Of a DNA stretch of 64,000 bases, positions 8,515 to 17,115 are shown in pieces (the stretch's first letter is position 1; the number at the start of each line of letters is the position of its first letter). The position numbers and the translations under genes are program-made. Source of the stretch: Fodinibius sp. Rm-B-1B1-1 (lineage in GTDB: Bacteria; Bacteroidota; Rhodothermia; Balneolales; Balneolaceae); the NCBI RefSeq assembly GCF_038594945.1, contig NZ_JBCFYD010000001.1, positions 620,001 through 684,000 of the forward strand, written 5' to 3'. Below the pieces are notes generated by a model. That model did not search any database and was not told where the DNA came from. It saw only the letters and a program-made list of their open reading frames with translations.

Positions 8515-10191
8515 TTATTCTTCACGTTCAATTCCTACTACCCGGCTATTTCCATCTTTCAATTCAATATACACGGTGACCCTTTTATTATTCCCGACAA
8601 GCTCTTTACCAAGCGTTGTTATGTCAAAGTGCAATACATCATCCGTAAAAATGTCTCCGTTGAGCTCTACAATCATTTTCGGCTCGCTAAACGTTTCAAT
8701 GACTGACAGTGAACGATTCTCTGATCTAACCTTTATTTCGTATTGATGATCCGACTCCTCAACAAGTTTGCCATCCACACTCAAATCCCTAAAAGAGAAT
8801 CGAAGCTCATCTCCGTCTACGAAGACCTCAAACTTATCCAGGGGATTAATCTTCGCAAACCAGTAGCGTCCTATTTTATCACGACGTTCCATCAATATTT
8901 GAGCAACATATTCTTCGGCTTTAGGATTAGAGTATTCGCCCGTTGCTACGATGGCTTGTATATCTTCATCTGAAAAACTCATAACCTGTTTAGCTCCCCA
9001 AAACGCATCACGAAGTGTCATATTCTCAAAGGGGGGGAGCGGATGCGTGGGAACCCAACGCCCGGGTTTAAATACATCCGCGCGAAAATAACCCACCGCA
9101 GGATACGGGACTTCCGGCTCAATCTGTTCCCAGGGCATTACATAACCACCCATTGAAAATGCGGATACCAACATATAACGGGGATCAATTAAATAAGCCT
9201 GCCCCTGAATAGGCTGATGAATAGACGTTCCATTTGCTCCCAACGTGTTACCAAAATCCTGCACGTAATGGTCAATATAGCCCTCATCATTATAGACCGC
9301 CATGGTGTTGGCATCGCGCCGGTCGGTGTCATTAAGCCACGAACTAATCACACGCATACCTCGTAACTCACGCCGATGCTCATGCGCTACCCGATCGTTG
9401 GGATCTTCTTTTAGCGTTCCTTCGAAACTCCACGGCCCAAGGGGAATACCATCTACAAATTTACTGGCCAATGCTCGAACTTTTCCATCTTCATTTTGGG
9501 GACGACCTTTAACAATTTCACGATAGTCGTCCATTGTCATAACTCGTTTTTTTCCGTTTTCTTCTACTGTCACACCTTCGCCAATAGTCACTTTATTGGG
9601 ATCAAAATAAGTAATTATGGATTCAGGAACCGTATAGCCCGCAGCGTAGAAAACCTTGGTTGATATTGCATCAGCCGCCGTGGTAAGCTCGGGATAGTCG
9701 TAGCCGTCAAACTTTATGAGATACCGATTTCCGTTTTCATCCTTAATAAAAAATCCAGAATTGGCTCCTTCGAGCTTAGCTTTAAAAATTGTCCATTTCC
9801 CGTCCGTATCAGGAGCCTCGGTACTGGGCCCCGTTGCCAACTCTTCTGGCGACATCTCTTGGTGATAATGCCGATACGTGTACCAGCTCGACTCGGGAAC
9901 CTCATCCAACTTATTGATATTATCGGCCTGACGCTTGTTACTTATTCCCAACCAGCGTCCAACCCGGTTCAGGTTTAACGGCTTTTCAAGCTGATGGAAA
10001 ATAGTATTATCGATGCGATCCCAATACTGGTATTGTGGTTGTTCCGGCGGCATCTCGATATGGGACGTATCAGGATCAAAGGTTTTAATCGCACTCTCGG
10101 CATACGGTTTTGTGGTTGAACATCCCTGCATAGCCCCCCCCGCTACCAACATCACAAGCCAACTAATATATAAGGTAGATCTCTTTATCAT
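8515..10191 (-). CDS. Lipoprotein with atypical (HipA/PI3K/Fam20-like) kinase motifs
   Basis: 558 residues with an N-terminal signal and probable lipidation Cys24 (AMQGC, a relaxed lipobox). I do not recognise a named family. The central region reads like an atypical kinase fold: a glycine-containing strand EGANSGFF (141-148); a strand with a candidate ATP-binding Lys160 (RYLIKFDGYDYPE); a helix and turn ending AAGYTVPE; a hinge-like ASKFVDGIPLGPW; a catalytic-loop-like NDTDRRDAN (287-295, Asp290 and Asn295); and QDFGNTLG (Asp312 as metal-binding DFG Asp). The last 100 residues look like a beta-sandwich. The domain would be periplasmic or surface-exposed. It lies 4 bp after the Omp85 gene and 12 bp before a phosphatase. 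The kinase call is inference. Confidence 0.6.
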   Translation of the reverse strand: MIKRSTLYISWLVMLVAGGAMQGCSTTKPYAESAIKTFDPDTSHIEMPPEQPQYQYWDRIDNTIFHQLEKPLNLNRVGRWLGISNKRQADNINKLDEVPESSWYTYRHYHQEMSPEELATGPSTEAPDTDGKWTIFKAKLEGANSGFFIKDENGNRYLIKFDGYDYPELTTAADAISTKVFYAAGYTVPESIITYFDPNKVTIGEGVTVEENGKKRVMTMDDYREIVKGRPQNEDGKVRALASKFVDGIPLGPWSFEGTLKEDPNDRVAHEHRRELRGMRVISSWLNDTDRRDANTMAVYNDEGYIDHYVQDFGNTLGANGTSIHQPIQGQAYLIDPRYMLVSAFSMGGYVMPWEQIEPEVPYPAVGYFRADVFKPGRWVPTHPLPPFENMTLRDAFWGAKQVMSFSDEDIQAIVATGEYSNPKAEEYVAQILMERRDKIGRYWFAKINPLDKFEVFVDGDELRFSFRDLSVDGKLVEESDHQYEIKVRSENRSLSVIETFSEPKMIVELNGDIFTDDVLHFDITTLGKELVGNNKRVTVYIELKDGNSRVVGIEREE

Positions 10192-10195
10192 TACA

Positions 10196-11470
10196 CTAAA
10201 AATTAGGCGTTATACTAATTATAAATCGCCCACCTTCGTTACTGAATGCAAATTCTGATCGAAAAGCGAGTCCTTGTTGCGAAAGCAGATGAAACCCAAA
10301 CCCATAAGAAGAACGAAAGTCACTTAGTGCAATATCGCTGTATTCAATGAACGGCTGCCCCTGATCGGTAAAAACGACTATATCCATAAAATCCCAGATC
10401 GGGTAACGATATTCGGCTGTCACCAATACCGTACCGTGCCCTCGAAACCGATTACTTGGGAAGCCTCGCAGATCGCGCGTACCCCCAAGGGAGGCTAACT
10501 CATAAAATGGGATATCGGTCGATCCGATATTTTCTTGCTTCCGTAACTGCACTTTTACACCTACCCGGCGTGTTTTGGGCAAAATAGGCACCGGCAAAAA
10601 GTGGTGTACCTCTCCTCGATATTCTAAAAATTTTAGATTGGCGTTTGTAGTTGACTGTGTCCAGCTTGCTCCTGCCTCATACTGCGTCCCACTTACTGTG
10701 CGCTTTTGCCCATTCTTGTAATTAAACGTCCAGTTGCTACCCACCGAAAATAGCTGCGTGTTACCAAGCAGTGAAGAAGGAATCCGCTCATCAAAATCAT
10801 CTTCATAAGTACTCGTTTTAATTGTTCGATCTCGATATCCAAGATTTACCTCAGCGTGCAACCAGCTATTTAATCGCTGGTTATACTGTACATCAATACT
10901 GCCAAATTCACTGGCATAGCTTAAATCTTCATCATTATTATTTTGATAATACGCGCGTTCGGGATCATTTTCGTACCTTACCTCCAAGGACAATATACCT
11001 TCCGGTATCCCTTTTACAGGCATATCATACTGAAGGTCAAACTCATTATATACCTGTGAGCCAAATAAAATCTCTGCCCGGGCTCGGTGATCTTTTAAAA
11101 AAAGGTGATCGTGATAAAGCAATACTCCCGCAGCAAAGCCCTGCTCTCCTCCAATTTCAATCAGTGGCAGGAAGCCATACGGCCCGCGTTTTCCCTCAAA
11201 CCAGTGGGGATATTCATCCTCGGCATATTTTATAGCATATCCTACAGGGCGCGTAACCCAATGCAGAAGATACGAGGGGGATGCCAAAATATGATAGCCA
11301 ATACCTCGTTCCGTTTTATAAGGTTCTTTATTGGGATTTTCATCACCTGCCTTGGAAGTCGTCGTTGATTGCGGAAAAGCACTTAACGGATAAAGTAACC
11401 CCATAGCCAGCAGAAGAATTACCGCCCATTCCTTACCTCTGATCAAATGATATGTACTTAACAAACTCAT
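10196..11470 (-). CDS. POTRA-less Omp85/BamA-type outer-membrane barrel
   Basis: 424 residues with an N-terminal signal sequence and then a 16-strand-like barrel of the Omp85 surface-antigen type. The hallmark is LGGTRDLRGFPSNRFRG, containing the conserved loop-6 RGF motif, followed by alternating strands to an aromatic C-terminus (TPNF). At this length there is room for the barrel but not for POTRA domains, unlike BamA or TamA. It is therefore more likely a dedicated translocation or anchoring barrel than a general assembly factor. Its ATG overlaps the stop of the upstream transporter gene by one base (TAATG), so translation is probably coupled. The substrate is unknown. Confidence 0.82.
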   Translation of the reverse strand: MSLLSTYHLIRGKEWAVILLLAMGLLYPLSAFPQSTTTSKAGDENPNKEPYKTERGIGYHILASPSYLLHWVTRPVGYAIKYAEDEYPHWFEGKRGPYGFLPLIEIGGEQGFAAGVLLYHDHLFLKDHRARAEILFGSQVYNEFDLQYDMPVKGIPEGILSLEVRYENDPERAYYQNNNDEDLSYASEFGSIDVQYNQRLNSWLHAEVNLGYRDRTIKTSTYEDDFDERIPSSLLGNTQLFSVGSNWTFNYKNGQKRTVSGTQYEAGASWTQSTTNANLKFLEYRGEVHHFLPVPILPKTRRVGVKVQLRKQENIGSTDIPFYELASLGGTRDLRGFPSNRFRGHGTVLVTAEYRYPIWDFMDIVVFTDQGQPFIEYSDIALSDFRSSYGFGFHLLSQQGLAFRSEFAFSNEGGRFIISITPNF

Positions 11471-14205
11471 TATCTTTCTGACCTAAGAGGTATTTTTACA
11501 TGATCCGGGCGTTGCTCTTCAGATACTGAAATCTTTGAAAAGCCCTTGTGCTCCAACTCTTCTTCAAGCTCTGGATGGCAGATCTCACGGAAAAAATGCA
11601 TTGCTTTTTCAGCACTATTTATCGAACTATTAAAATTATTATCTGGAATGCGACCCGTATTGTAGGCCTCCAAAATTGGAATCAATACCTTCCGGATATC
11701 CCATGAGATAAGGTTTTCAATAAACTCAATAGCATTAGCTTTCAGGTTTGCATCATTTCCTACAATAGCCTTGTAAGCATTTTCAATATCATTGATATCA
11801 TTATTGAGACTTAGCAGACGAAAAATATTTTCAAAGGTTTGGTCTACCTCGTATTCAAGAATCTCATTCGCATTCTCTGTAAGGGGAACTCTGCTCTTCT
11901 GATGGACTTCGTGTGCTTTTACCAATTTTGAGTATCGACCGATTTCCCTAATCACATTTTGAGAAATGATTTCATCAGATACTCGCAGATCATCCCGTTC
12001 CTTTCGCATACGCACCATGGCTTTAATAACTCCATGACGGATAGGAATAGAACAGAATTTTAAACTCATTTTTAGTATATCCCAAGAATCTTCCGTCACT
12101 GTTTGGGAAAATAACCAAGGTATATACCGGCGCGTGGAATTGGGCAAATAATTATCAACCATGTGGTCGTACATCGTTCCGTAAATACGACTGCCGTATT
12201 TTTTAAGTGCTTTTTCTACTGTTTTGCGATAGATCCCATTTCCCATTAACAACAATAAATCATGAACAAATCGGCGATCCTGCGTCTTCCCAGCACTTTT
12301 GATAGCCTGCTTCACTACTGATGGGTGCTCATTATTGAGCAACTGCTTAATAAAATGAGCTCGGTCATAATTATATACCACTCCCAGAACCTTAGCAGCT
12401 TGTTTACGAAGCTCATGAGCATAATCACCCTCAAATGATAAGGCCTCTCGCAGTAACTCATCCGTTATCAATTCATATTCACTATGCTCTCCATCTTCGG
12501 CAATTAATCCTATAGCAACCGCTCTAATTCGGGCATCTTCGTGGTGCAATCCTACCTCAAGCTTTTCCCTGACCTCTCCTTCATAAAACTGATATACATA
12601 TCGCAGGGCCTCAATTCGTACATCAGGATTATCGTCATACACCAATTCAATGACCTCATCTACAAAATCCCCCCTTCCTTTCCGGCGAAGCATCTCCAAC
12701 AGTTTTATTCGCACTTTACTATCGGGATGATGAACATGGTCTACCAACAGATCCGAATTTACCTGTACATCTTTGCTCATTATCGCTTCGAATGCCCAAA
12801 GAATATCCTCTTCGTGATCACTTTTGAGAAGTTCCCTTATTGTTTCTGCGGATGTTTTTTCGGGCACCCTTTTCGACTTATTATGCTTTTCCCATTTGCG
12901 ACCAATTTTTCTTTTTAGATTATTTCGATAGACATCAATATACGAGTTGCCCGCCATTTTGGCGATAACAACCCAAGCAACCAACAATATGATGACGACA
13001 ACTGAAATGCCCTGAACATTTAAGTTAAGACCAAACGTCAATCCCAGGAGCAGTATTCCCGTTATGCCTTGCGCCCCGTGATCTACAAATAGATCAATAA
13101 ATACTTTGACCCTGTTTTTGAGCTTTCGTGGCAGCGGGACAAACAGAAGTTCGCGGCCCGTACGGTCAATAGAATGCTTGAGCGTTTGATCTATGCCACG
13201 ACTCATAGTACCGGCCACTAATCCCGGTATAAGCAACATACCCCCGGCGCTAATCAACAAGGCCAAAGGCAATAATAACAGAGAACCGGAAACGCCATAT
13301 TTTTTTGTGAATATCGTCCCTATAAATAACTGGATGAGCAACGCTATCAGGCTAACCCGGCCGTAAAACTTTCCCATAAAACTGGTTAAAGCCGCTTCGG
13401 TTGTAAAAGCAGCCTCGGCCACCGTTTTAAACTGGTAGTCAATCAGTGTTGTTACCATCACCGTAACTGCGATAAGAGCCACAATTAACAGCAAATGATT
13501 ATGTGACAAGATCTCTTTCAGCGGATTTACAGACACTGATTCATCAACCTTAGAATAATCCTCTTTGTCTATCTCCAAGGCACCTTTCTTGCTATTATTT
13601 TTCAGAATAACCCACACCATTGGGATCGTTACAATCATCGTAATAGCAGAGATTAACAACAGAGATTCGGGGCGCAATGCCAATTGGTTAATGAATACAG
13701 CTGTTAGCTCTCCACCCGTGAAGCCCCCTGCAATAGCCCCAAGACTTAAAAAGCCAAAAATCTTTTTGGATTGCACTGAGTTAAAAATGGTATTGGCAAA
13801 TAACCAGAACTGGGAGGTGATCAATACGCTGTAAATACTAACCCAGATATAGAAACCGTAATACAGCCAGGCACTACTCATTTCTATGAAGAACCAAATC
13901 ACGATAAGATTAGCAGCTAAAAAAAGCGTTATAGCTGACACGACCCATCCCACAGAGTGCCGCTTGGAAAGACGTGAATAGCCAATAGAAATAGGAATAA
14001 CGGCTATAGCTGTTAACATAAATACAAACGGTAGGTTGTATGCACCCACTTGCTCAAGAAATAGGCTATCACGCACTGGCTTGAGCAAGTACAGCGTATT
14101 AAGCAGTACAAAATTGTACACAAACATTAATAGGGCTTGTGTTTTAATTTCAGGCTCAAGCGTAAAGAGCGCCCTAAAATCCTTCCCGATGTTTCCGATA
14201 CTCAT
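11470..14205 (-). CDS. ATP/ADP-translocase-like transporter fused to HEAT repeats
   Basis: 911 residues. The first ~420 contain about twelve membrane helices of the Npt/TLC nucleotide-transporter (MFS-like) type. The landmark is TLYLLKPVRDSLFLEQVGAYNLPF in the first helices, which resembles the K-x-x-R-D signature of plastid and chlamydial ATP/ADP translocases. From about residue 440 to 830 the protein is soluble and alpha-helical with HEAT-like repeats (for example HPDSKVRIKLLEMLRRKGR, then DDNPDVRIEALRYVYQFYE). It should sit in the inner membrane and move a nucleotide or related anion, with the HEAT part as a cytoplasmic docking platform. It heads the operon with the Omp85 barrel, kinase-like lipoprotein, phosphatase and GbsR regulator. 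Substrate and direction are not proven. Confidence 0.75.
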   Translation of the reverse strand: MSIGNIGKDFRALFTLEPEIKTQALLMFVYNFVLLNTLYLLKPVRDSLFLEQVGAYNLPFVFMLTAIAVIPISIGYSRLSKRHSVGWVVSAITLFLAANLIVIWFFIEMSSAWLYYGFYIWVSIYSVLITSQFWLFANTIFNSVQSKKIFGFLSLGAIAGGFTGGELTAVFINQLALRPESLLLISAITMIVTIPMVWVILKNNSKKGALEIDKEDYSKVDESVSVNPLKEILSHNHLLLIVALIAVTVMVTTLIDYQFKTVAEAAFTTEAALTSFMGKFYGRVSLIALLIQLFIGTIFTKKYGVSGSLLLLPLALLISAGGMLLIPGLVAGTMSRGIDQTLKHSIDRTGRELLFVPLPRKLKNRVKVFIDLFVDHGAQGITGILLLGLTFGLNLNVQGISVVVIILLVAWVVIAKMAGNSYIDVYRNNLKRKIGRKWEKHNKSKRVPEKTSAETIRELLKSDHEEDILWAFEAIMSKDVQVNSDLLVDHVHHPDSKVRIKLLEMLRRKGRGDFVDEVIELVYDDNPDVRIEALRYVYQFYEGEVREKLEVGLHHEDARIRAVAIGLIAEDGEHSEYELITDELLREALSFEGDYAHELRKQAAKVLGVVYNYDRAHFIKQLLNNEHPSVVKQAIKSAGKTQDRRFVHDLLLLMGNGIYRKTVEKALKKYGSRIYGTMYDHMVDNYLPNSTRRYIPWLFSQTVTEDSWDILKMSLKFCSIPIRHGVIKAMVRMRKERDDLRVSDEIISQNVIREIGRYSKLVKAHEVHQKSRVPLTENANEILEYEVDQTFENIFRLLSLNNDINDIENAYKAIVGNDANLKANAIEFIENLISWDIRKVLIPILEAYNTGRIPDNNFNSSINSAEKAMHFFREICHPELEEELEHKGFSKISVSEEQRPDHVKIPLRSER

Positions 14206-14241
14206 ACTGACAATGGAATTCTAAGTTCGTAAAGACCAAAG

Positions 14242-14281
14242 CTATTAACTTTGTTTATAAAACACTAAACAAAGTTAATAG
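14242..14281. promoter_or_regulatory. Perfect 16-bp inverted repeat upstream of the transporter operon
   Basis: Left arm CTATTAACTTTGTTTA (14242-14257) and right arm TAAACAAAGTTAATAG (14266-14281) match perfectly around an 8-nt spacer. The element lies 37 bp upstream of the first ATG of the operon (14205). With no T-run and an AT-rich stem it looks more like an operator for a dimeric regulator, possibly the operon's own GbsR protein, than a terminator. The regulator assignment is inference. Confidence 0.5.
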
Positions 14282-14324
14282 TATTCCTTTATACTGTTGT
14301 TTTGTATTACCTATCAGCATAATA

Positions 14325-14355
14325 AAAGCCCTACCCGTATATCAGGTAAGGCTTT
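14325..14355 (-). terminator. Terminator after the acetyl-CoA hydrolase/transferase gene
   Basis: Arms AAAGCCCTACC (14325-14335) and GGTAAGGCTTT (14345-14355) pair with one mismatch around a 9-nt loop. On the minus strand the stem ends in TTTT followed by ATT. It lies 34 bp past the stop of the gene ending at 14389. Confidence 0.65.
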
Positions 14356-14388
14356 ACAAAAACTTGAGCAACGGTATTTAGGATATTA

Positions 14389-15678
14389 TCAGATATGGTT
14401 AAAGCGATTTTTAACGGCTTTATTCAACGCTTCGCGATGGTTGGGATGGGCAATACTAATGAGCGCTTTCGCTCGGTCGCGCAGATTTTTGCCATAAAGG
14501 TTTGCCGCCCCATACTCTGTAACTACATAGTGAACATGCGCCCTTGTCGTTACCACTCCGGCGCCCTGCTTGAGATGTGGCACAATTTTACTTTCTCCCT
14601 TATTTGTGGTGGATGGCAGAGCAATGATTGGCTTCCCCCCTGTACTGAGTGACGCGCCTCGTATAAAATCCATTTGCCCACCTACCCCCGAATAATGATA
14701 GGTTCCAATGGAATCCGCACAAACCTGGCCGGTAATATCAACTTCCACTGCACTATTAATAGCTGTTACTTTGGGATTTCGACGGATCACTGCCGTATCA
14801 TTTACATACTCCACATCAAGCATGGCAATCATGGGATTATCATCCACAAAATCATATAATGCCTGACTTCCCATCACAAAACTGGCTACAATTTTTTCGG
14901 GATGTGTTGCTTTTTCCTTTCCATTAATGACTCCTTTCTCTACCAAGTCCATCACGCCATCCGAAAACATCTCGGTATGGATACCAAGATCTTTATGTCC
15001 ATCAAGTGCATCCAGTACAGCATTAGGAATAGCCCCAATACCCATTTGCAGAGTAGCACCATTTTCTACAAGATCCGCACAATTTTGGCCAATTTTCTTT
15101 TCGATTTCATTGGGTTCAGGAATATTAATCTCGTGCAACGGCTCATCCGATTTTACCAACGCATTAAATCGACTGACGTGAAAAATCCCATCGCCGTGTG
15201 TTCGTGGCATATTAGGATTAATTAACGCAATGGCTCGCTTGGCCTCTTGCAACGCAGCACGAGTAGCATCAACCGAAACTCCCAACGAGCAATACCCGTG
15301 CTTGTCGGGCGGTGAAACTTGGACAAGCGCTATATCAATCGGCATAATGTTTTGACGAAATAATCCGGGCACTTCACTTAAAAAAATGGGCAGATAATCA
15401 GCGCTCCCTTCATTAACTGCCTTCCGAACATTTGCTCCTACAAATAGTGCATCAGTATGAAACGTATCACTATATTCTGGTTTCACATAAGGCGCTTTTC
15501 CCTCTGTATGCAAATGTACAATGTTAATATCCTCGAGTTCAGGAGCGCGGGCCGTCATTGCATTAATCAGCGGTTGCGGAGCCGCAGCTACACTATGAAT
15601 AAAAACACGATCTCCTGAATTGATGAGTTCTACTGCTTCTTCAGCAGTGGTAAATTTGTCTTGATAGGACATAAACAA
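14389..15678 (-). CDS. Acetyl-CoA hydrolase/CoA-transferase family protein
   Basis: 429 residues of the Cat1/4-hydroxybutyrate CoA-transferase family. Recognisable segments are LQMGIGAIPNAVLDAL, HTEMFSDGVMDLVEKG and the CoA-site region SGVGGQMDFIRGASLSTGGKPIIAL near the C-terminus. The catalytic Glu should be the one in HTEMFSDG. Members transfer CoA between acetate and other short acids or hydrolyse acetyl-CoA. The gene is monocistronic with its own terminator. Proximity to KAS III and, further on, methylmalonyl-CoA mutase fits a short-chain acyl-CoA region. The first ATG encodes MFMS; the ATG two codons later is also possible. Confidence 0.88.
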   Translation of the reverse strand: MFMSYQDKFTTAEEAVELINSGDRVFIHSVAAAPQPLINAMTARAPELEDINIVHLHTEGKAPYVKPEYSDTFHTDALFVGANVRKAVNEGSADYLPIFLSEVPGLFRQNIMPIDIALVQVSPPDKHGYCSLGVSVDATRAALQEAKRAIALINPNMPRTHGDGIFHVSRFNALVKSDEPLHEINIPEPNEIEKKIGQNCADLVENGATLQMGIGAIPNAVLDALDGHKDLGIHTEMFSDGVMDLVEKGVINGKEKATHPEKIVASFVMGSQALYDFVDDNPMIAMLDVEYVNDTAVIRRNPKVTAINSAVEVDITGQVCADSIGTYHYSGVGGQMDFIRGASLSTGGKPIIALPSTTNKGESKIVPHLKQGAGVVTTRAHVHYVVTEYGAANLYGKNLRDRAKALISIAHPNHREALNKAVKNRFNHI

Positions 15679-15974
15679 AAATATTAAACGTTAACAGGTT
15701 TCGATTCAGCTGACGGTTCGGGGGTATAGCATAACAACTAAAATCCTTTGATAAAAAATCAGTTTAGTTTATGAGAAATAGTTAAATGCATCACATTAAC
15801 ATTGGATTATGTTGTGATGGAAATAAATAAAAGATAAATTTGTACGTAATTCATTCTCTTAGCTCAAAAGTATCCTGATACTTGTTTTCTTTGTTGCAGT
15901 TCAACAAAATTATCAGCACCATGCGAGTTCAATAATACAACAACATATTAACTACTTATCTATTCTAAAGTATT

Positions 15975-17057
15975 ATGGCTTATACCTTCCGCTCTGTTGT
16001 AACTGGCACCGGATCTTATATTCCATCAAAAAAAGTTACAAACGCTGACTTTCTGGATCGCACGTTTTTAAATGCCGATGGTTCTCCTTTTGACAAAACG
16101 AACGAGGAAATCATTCAGAAGTTTGAAGAAATTACCGGTATTAAAGAACGGCGCTATGCCGCTGACGATATGCTGGCTTCCGACATGGGAGCAATTGCAG
16201 GAGAAAAAGCCCTTGATGATGCTGGCCTTAATCGCGAAGAGCTTGACTACATTATTGTAGCTCACAACTTTGGCGATGTCCGTGCCGACAACCCCGTCAC
16301 CGATATGGTGCCAAGTCTTGCTTCGCGTGTGAAACAAAGTCTGAAGATAAAGAACCCAAACTGCGTAGCTTATGATCTTCCTTTTGGATGTCCGGGTTGG
16401 ACACAGGGAATCATCCAATCAAACTATTACCTGCAAAGTGGAGACGCCTCGAACTGCCTGGTTATCGGCACCGAGACCCTTTCGCGCATTTGTGACCCCA
16501 ATGACCGAGACAGTATGATTTATGCCGATGGGGCGGGAGCTACTATTTTAGAAGCTCGAGAAACAGATGATAATATCGGCATTTTGAGTCATGCTGCCCG
16601 AACCGATGCTAAGGAAGAAGCCTACTTTTTGCGGATGGAACCACCTTTTGATTCCACATCGGCCGATGCCCCTCTTTACATGCATATGGACGGACGAAAG
16701 CTCTATCAATATGCGCTAACTCATGTACCAGATCTCGTTAAGATGGGCCTGAACAAAGCTGGACTCAAATTTGATGACGTAGATAAAGTGCTTATTCATC
16801 AGGCAAATGCTAAGATGGACGCAGCTATTTTAAAACGACTGGGGAAGTTGTATGAAAAAGAGAATATATCAGAAAATATTATGCCCATGACAATTTCGTG
16901 GCTCGGCAATACCTCAGTCGCCACGGTACCCACCATGCTTGATCTTATTCTCCGTGGACAAATGGATAATCATCACATAGGTTCCGGCGATACCATCATT
17001 TTAGCATCTGTTGGTGCGGGGATGAATATCAACGCTGTGGTTTACAAAGCCCCTTAG
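15975..17057 (+). CDS. 3-oxoacyl-ACP synthase III-like (KAS III) enzyme
   Basis: 360 residues of the FabH/KAS III thiolase-fold family. The Cys-His-Asn triad is visible as Cys139 in DLPFGCPGWTQG, His in VLIHQANAKM (about 274) and Asn in WLGNTSVATVPT (about 313). The surrounding Cys motif (FGCPG) differs from the AACAGF of housekeeping FabH and the protein is about 40 residues longer, which suggests a specialised acyl-CoA or acyl-ACP condensing role rather than essential fatty-acid initiation. It stands alone with about 300 bp of AT-rich upstream DNA. No other fatty-acid or pigment genes are adjacent. Confidence 0.85.
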   Translation: MAYTFRSVVTGTGSYIPSKKVTNADFLDRTFLNADGSPFDKTNEEIIQKFEEITGIKERRYAADDMLASDMGAIAGEKALDDAGLNREELDYIIVAHNFGDVRADNPVTDMVPSLASRVKQSLKIKNPNCVAYDLPFGCPGWTQGIIQSNYYLQSGDASNCLVIGTETLSRICDPNDRDSMIYADGAGATILEARETDDNIGILSHAARTDAKEEAYFLRMEPPFDSTSADAPLYMHMDGRKLYQYALTHVPDLVKMGLNKAGLKFDDVDKVLIHQANAKMDAAILKRLGKLYEKENISENIMPMTISWLGNTSVATVPTMLDLILRGQMDNHHIGSGDTIILASVGAGMNINAVVYKAP

Positions 17058-17115
17058 GCTGACAACTTCAATGATAAGTTTTCGGAACTTTGGGAGCAAG
17101 TCACACTATTTCAAA

